A stretch of DNA of 8,472 nucleotides, taken from Clostridiales bacterium UBA6388. GTDB lineage: Bacteria > Bacillota > Clostridia > Oscillospirales > Oscillospiraceae. The notes under the pieces were generated by a model, which was not told the origin of the DNA, did no database searches, and worked only from the letters and a program-made list of their open reading frames with translations. A program made the position numbers and the translations under genes. Every line of letters begins with the position of its first letter. The stretch's first letter is position 1. Positions 7,201 to 8,472 of this stretch are shown here, piece after piece. The stretch is taken from the NCBI GenBank assembly GCA_002437575.1, contig DJQK01000068.1, positions 22,143 through 30,614 of the forward strand, read 5' to 3'.

Positions 7201-7820
7201 TGCGCCTTGCAAACGCCGAAAATCTTGGCACACAGGGACAGCTCGTCGGCGAGATCGGCGAAGCAAACGGCGCGGTCCTCGCGATGACGGCCAGCGGCGT
7301 TCCGGAGACGGACGAGGGCGAAGGCGCCCTTGCCGCGGGCTACGCGATGAGCTCCGGCGTGGGCTACGGCGAACATTTTACCTACCCGGAAGATTCCGGC
7401 TATTGCCGCGCGGAACTATCGAATGACAATGTCCTTTCCGTCGTTTCGACGCAAGACGCGGTAGGGAAGACCTGCCGCGACGCGGTGGAGACAGTCCCGA
7501 CATTGATCCTGGACGGCCAGAAGCAGGACCTTTCCGGCTGGACCGAGCGAAGCGCCCGCACGTGCCTCGGCCAGTCGGGGCGACTCGAAATGCTGCTTCT
7601 CGCGATCGAAGGCCGAAACACGCAGGACGCGCTCTACGGCGCGACGCTTTCCGAGTGCGTGGAGATCCTATCCCGGCACAGCGCGCAGCAGGCCGTCAAC
7701 CTCTCCGGCGGCAATCGGGCCATGCTCTGGTATGACGGACACTACGTGCTGCGCGGGGCAAATCCCGCCACGAGAGAATCCGGCGGCCGGGCCCTTCCGA
7801 ACGCGTTTATCTACAAATAA
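4245..7820 (+). CDS. Giant BlaR1-like M56 metalloprotease with a NAGPA-like C-terminal domain
   Basis: A 1191-residue membrane sensor-protease, expected to lead to cleavage of the upstream repressor. Membrane segments lie at about 5-26, 34-53 and 123-143. The M56 zinc site is H206-E207-L-T-H210, with E247 in DCELACDE as probable third ligand. At 306-328, KKQKTTAVALM...GLAAC resembles a lipoprotein signal with lipobox LAAC (C328), placing the rest outside. Residues 344-425 (DLPAMLQVDGTLY to WKYTIM) resemble a domain I recall from other Clostridia M56 proteins. Residues 430-915 are unrecognised, Asp/Thr-rich and probably beta-rich (for example SPLSYFIDTRTGSTRLSP). Residues about 930-1191 look like a phosphodiester glycosidase (NAGPA/DUF2233) domain: RVEGKHYRGVLAVAKDPARL, the retained R1105 (ARTCLGQ), and a GGRALPNAFIY end. 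The usual LDGGG is LSGGN here (S1154), so activity is doubtful. No penicillin-binding SxxK domain is seen. GGAGGAAG (4233-4240) precedes ATGs at 4245 and 4248; the second has better spacing. Confidence 0.87.
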   Translation: MMKTALEVLVSSAVLIAALAALRFFLRGKISARVQYALWLLAALRLLIPVSLFSSPVSVMNAVPETVIEQTPFVFEQVSTAQWNTASKQALSSSTVVDDSANAEEKPAAQTEAGAANALSAETVFFLVWAVGSVLTLGFIVAQNLRAAKRLKKSRVLLDVPGAKIPVYRTDIMATPCLFGLLHPAVYLTNSALDENGNADTFVLRHELTHYKRGDHIWCAVRLVCVAAYWFDPFVWLAARLSRLDCELACDEAVLRDLSDLERIAYGRALLAQVTPKQDKAYLAACATTMASGKRALRTRIRRIAKKQKTTAVALMLAVAVCAGLAACTFTNRAETEEPTTGGDLPAMLQVDGTLYVIDTDALSDEDAARVEKTGEIESYVNYNETPSEDDQANFPDIGREYGMLDGQLVAKDSQGQWKYTIMQLPSAGVDAAIDRYAPDRSVGVVETCRRGTLYVTTRTNADKSVDVLLYLVGKVDGEIRVTHTAEGRFDDTCGYGIYQVQFENQTVVFGLFDPQGMRDSNTQELTSVDYNAITMYYDRGSKGQNLMPSSTTPFALQSYDTGEVSTVRLVSGYPGRTETTATFTDIPMAGEGGVATLRVADSSTSAAVTEAPQITDEDREAIQLAVYYKFSTAQWDWDNLTEDEARTFEGTDSRENGMIGNYPNYYGAFADYFAAAGKAPSDEEIWNISLPQDDLMALSIHQYGEQVQKLYYSLDTGTLCGLLQEPLIDTGTRVGIGVSTDYADENIVVFHGYFGLFVYDLKKSQIAFSMDLGAATGTTNMQGSYAVAVFVDTEADPPEIMVTYCDYERFGMSPLSYFIDTRTGSTRLSPTVYPKDSYAFAGTQVHNVEMATDNVKDLTYSDGTKTWKLFDGWDFGEAQDAQIVPLTNPAAGAEDAEKAAFFDLFYELDKRSMQAYLDEHPEALQNGWKGIKIDASGLDEAGTSIRTKLGEQVLAVNFEQSLLLLRVEGKHYRGVLAVAKDPARLRLANAENLGTQGQLVGEIGEANGAVLAMTASGVPETDEGEGALAAGYAMSSGVGYGEHFTYPEDSGYCRAELSNDNVLSVVSTQDAVGKTCRDAVETVPTLILDGQKQDLSGWTERSARTCLGQSGRLEMLLLAIEGRNTQDALYGATLSECVEILSRHSAQQAVNLSGGNRAMLWYDGHYVLRGANPATRESGGRALPNAFIYK
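4521..4540. promoter_or_regulatory. Operator-like palindrome inside the M56 gene
   Basis: A perfect inverted repeat with 8-bp arms (TCGTCTAC and GTAGACGA) and a 4-bp spacer AGTT. The inner 6 bp of each arm equal those of operator 1, and the core TACAGTTGTA fits TACA-N2-TGTA fully, better than any of the three promoter operators. It encodes SSTVVDD in the poorly conserved loop between membrane segments 2 and 3, 678 bp centre to centre from operator 3. Confidence 0.55.
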
Positions 7821-7821
7821 A

Positions 7822-7858
7822 AAACGAAGGCTGAAGCAAACCGCTTCAGCCTTCGTTT
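7822..7858. terminator. Bidirectional intrinsic terminator
   Basis: A perfect 16-bp stem (7822-7837 with 7843-7858) with loop AAACC lies between two convergent genes, 1 nt after the M56 stop and 3 nt past the minus-strand gene's stop. The T-tract is much better on the minus strand (complement of the A-run 7813-7824) than on the plus strand, where it is only TTT inside the stem. Confidence 0.9.
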
Positions 7859-7861
7859 GCG

Positions 7862-8472
7862 TCAATATGCAATTTCCTGACTCGCGGGCGTCTCTAATAG
7901 CTCGGGATTTTCCAGGAGCTTTCGCAAAAGCCGGATCGTCTTGGAATAATAGTATCCGTCTGCCAGGCGCTCGTCGATCGTAAGGCCGAGGTCGAGCATC
8001 TCGTGCATTTCGTATGTGCCGTCGGGCTGGAAGACCGGGCGGAGCGATTTTTCGCCGATGATGCAGAACACCGAGCAGGTGCCCCAGTTCGTCAGATGAT
8101 GATAGCCGCAGTTGAGTTTGATGGAGCCAAGATTGGAGATCACGCACGTCGTATAATACGGGTCTGTCTCAATGATGCTCGCAGGAATCCAGCCGTGGAT
8201 ATCCAGACGCGTCAGAATCCAGACCAGGAACTTGCCAAGGAAGCGCGGCATGTGGTTGAAGAAATCCATGTTGCCGGTCGAGGAATCAACCTTATGCACA
8301 TCCTTGCAGTCAAGGATCTGATGGCGAAGATCCTCATGAATGGATTCGACATTGGACTCGTCCTTCGCGTGAATAACGGCCAGCGCCTCTGCCGCTTCGT
8401 CTGCAAACTGCTTTTTGACGACAAAGGACATGGAGACCTCATTACGCTGATAGAAGTTCTTGTTGGCGATGA
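7862..8472 (-). CDS. 2-oxoacid dehydrogenase E2-like acyltransferase, 3' part (5' end outside window)
   Basis: The reading frame on the minus strand stays open to the window edge, and the residues before the ATG at 8431 (NKNFYQRNEVSM) continue the family pattern, so the true start is outside. It resembles the catalytic domain of 2-oxoacid dehydrogenase E2 (chloramphenicol acetyltransferase-like fold), in the short stand-alone Clostridia form. Visible features are SFVVKKQF, a hydrophobic segment FLVWILTRLDIHGWIPASII, the block CVISNLGSIKLNCGYHHLTNWGT, and LTIDERLADGYYYSKTIRLLRKLLENP near the end. True E2 enzymes have DHRxxDG with the catalytic His at this last position; here it is DERLADG, with Glu for His, which as I recall is typical of this short subfamily. 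No lipoyl domain is visible in the part present. Its substrate and role are unknown, and acyltransferase activity should not be assumed. Confidence 0.82.
   Translation of the reverse strand, partial: IANKNFYQRNEVSMSFVVKKQFADEAAEALAVIHAKDESNVESIHEDLRHQILDCKDVHKVDSSTGNMDFFNHMPRFLGKFLVWILTRLDIHGWIPASIIETDPYYTTCVISNLGSIKLNCGYHHLTNWGTCSVFCIIGEKSLRPVFQPDGTYEMHEMLDLGLTIDERLADGYYYSKTIRLLRKLLENPELLETPASQEIAY

Noticed and set aside
5892..7376. Second 494-residue minus-strand open frame
   Set aside because: Same nature as the previous one; the equal length is coincidence, and the sequences are not alike.
4245..7820. Possibility that the 1191-residue frame is two genes joined by a sequencing error
   Set aside because: The frame is continuous, no internal ribosome binding site with a start was seen at the lipobox region, and M56 proteins with long outer tails are known in Clostridia.

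Overview
The window is a GC-rich chromosomal stretch that looks like a low-abundance-type Clostridia member of the Bacillota, probably Oscillospiraceae-like. That placement is inferred from a CwlD-type spore-cortex amidase next to radA, a BlaI/M56 regulatory pair, strong AGGAGG-type ribosome binding sites and a Clostridia-type short E2-like acyltransferase. No RNA genes, insertion sequences, phage genes or CRISPR arrays were seen.

Layout. Bases 1-1002 are the 3' part of tyrS (tyrosyl-tRNA synthetase), closed by a 13-bp hairpin terminator. A promoter with a good extended -10 starts in the terminator's T-tract and drives a tight three-gene operon: cwlD-like amidase (1111-1821), radA (1818-3179, 4-nt overlap) and an HD-domain phosphohydrolase (3192-3755). 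That operon ends in a hairpin that contains the last stop codon in its loop. A compact control region (3782-3860) follows, holding a near-consensus promoter and three evenly spaced 16-bp operators. It drives a two-gene unit: a BlaI/MecI-type repressor (3877-4248) and, overlapping by 4 nt, a very large 1191-residue BlaR1-like M56 membrane metalloprotease (4245-7820). A 16-bp bidirectional hairpin separates this from a convergent, truncated 2-oxoacid-dehydrogenase E2-like gene (7862-8472, minus strand).

How it works together. The repressor/protease pair has the logic of bla/mec signalling: BlaI should bind the operators and repress its own unit, and the M56 protease should relieve this when its outer part senses something. 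Here the outer part is not a penicillin-binding domain. It is about 860 residues long, preceded by a lipoprotein-like membrane segment, and ends in what looks like a phosphodiester-glycosidase (NAGPA/DUF2233) fold that has lost two residues normally conserved at its active site. This suggests a sensor for a cell-envelope or glycan signal rather than a beta-lactam, which is inference. Perfect copies of the operator palindrome also lie inside radA and inside the M56 gene itself, which suggests auxiliary operators. These points are the most novel part of the window.
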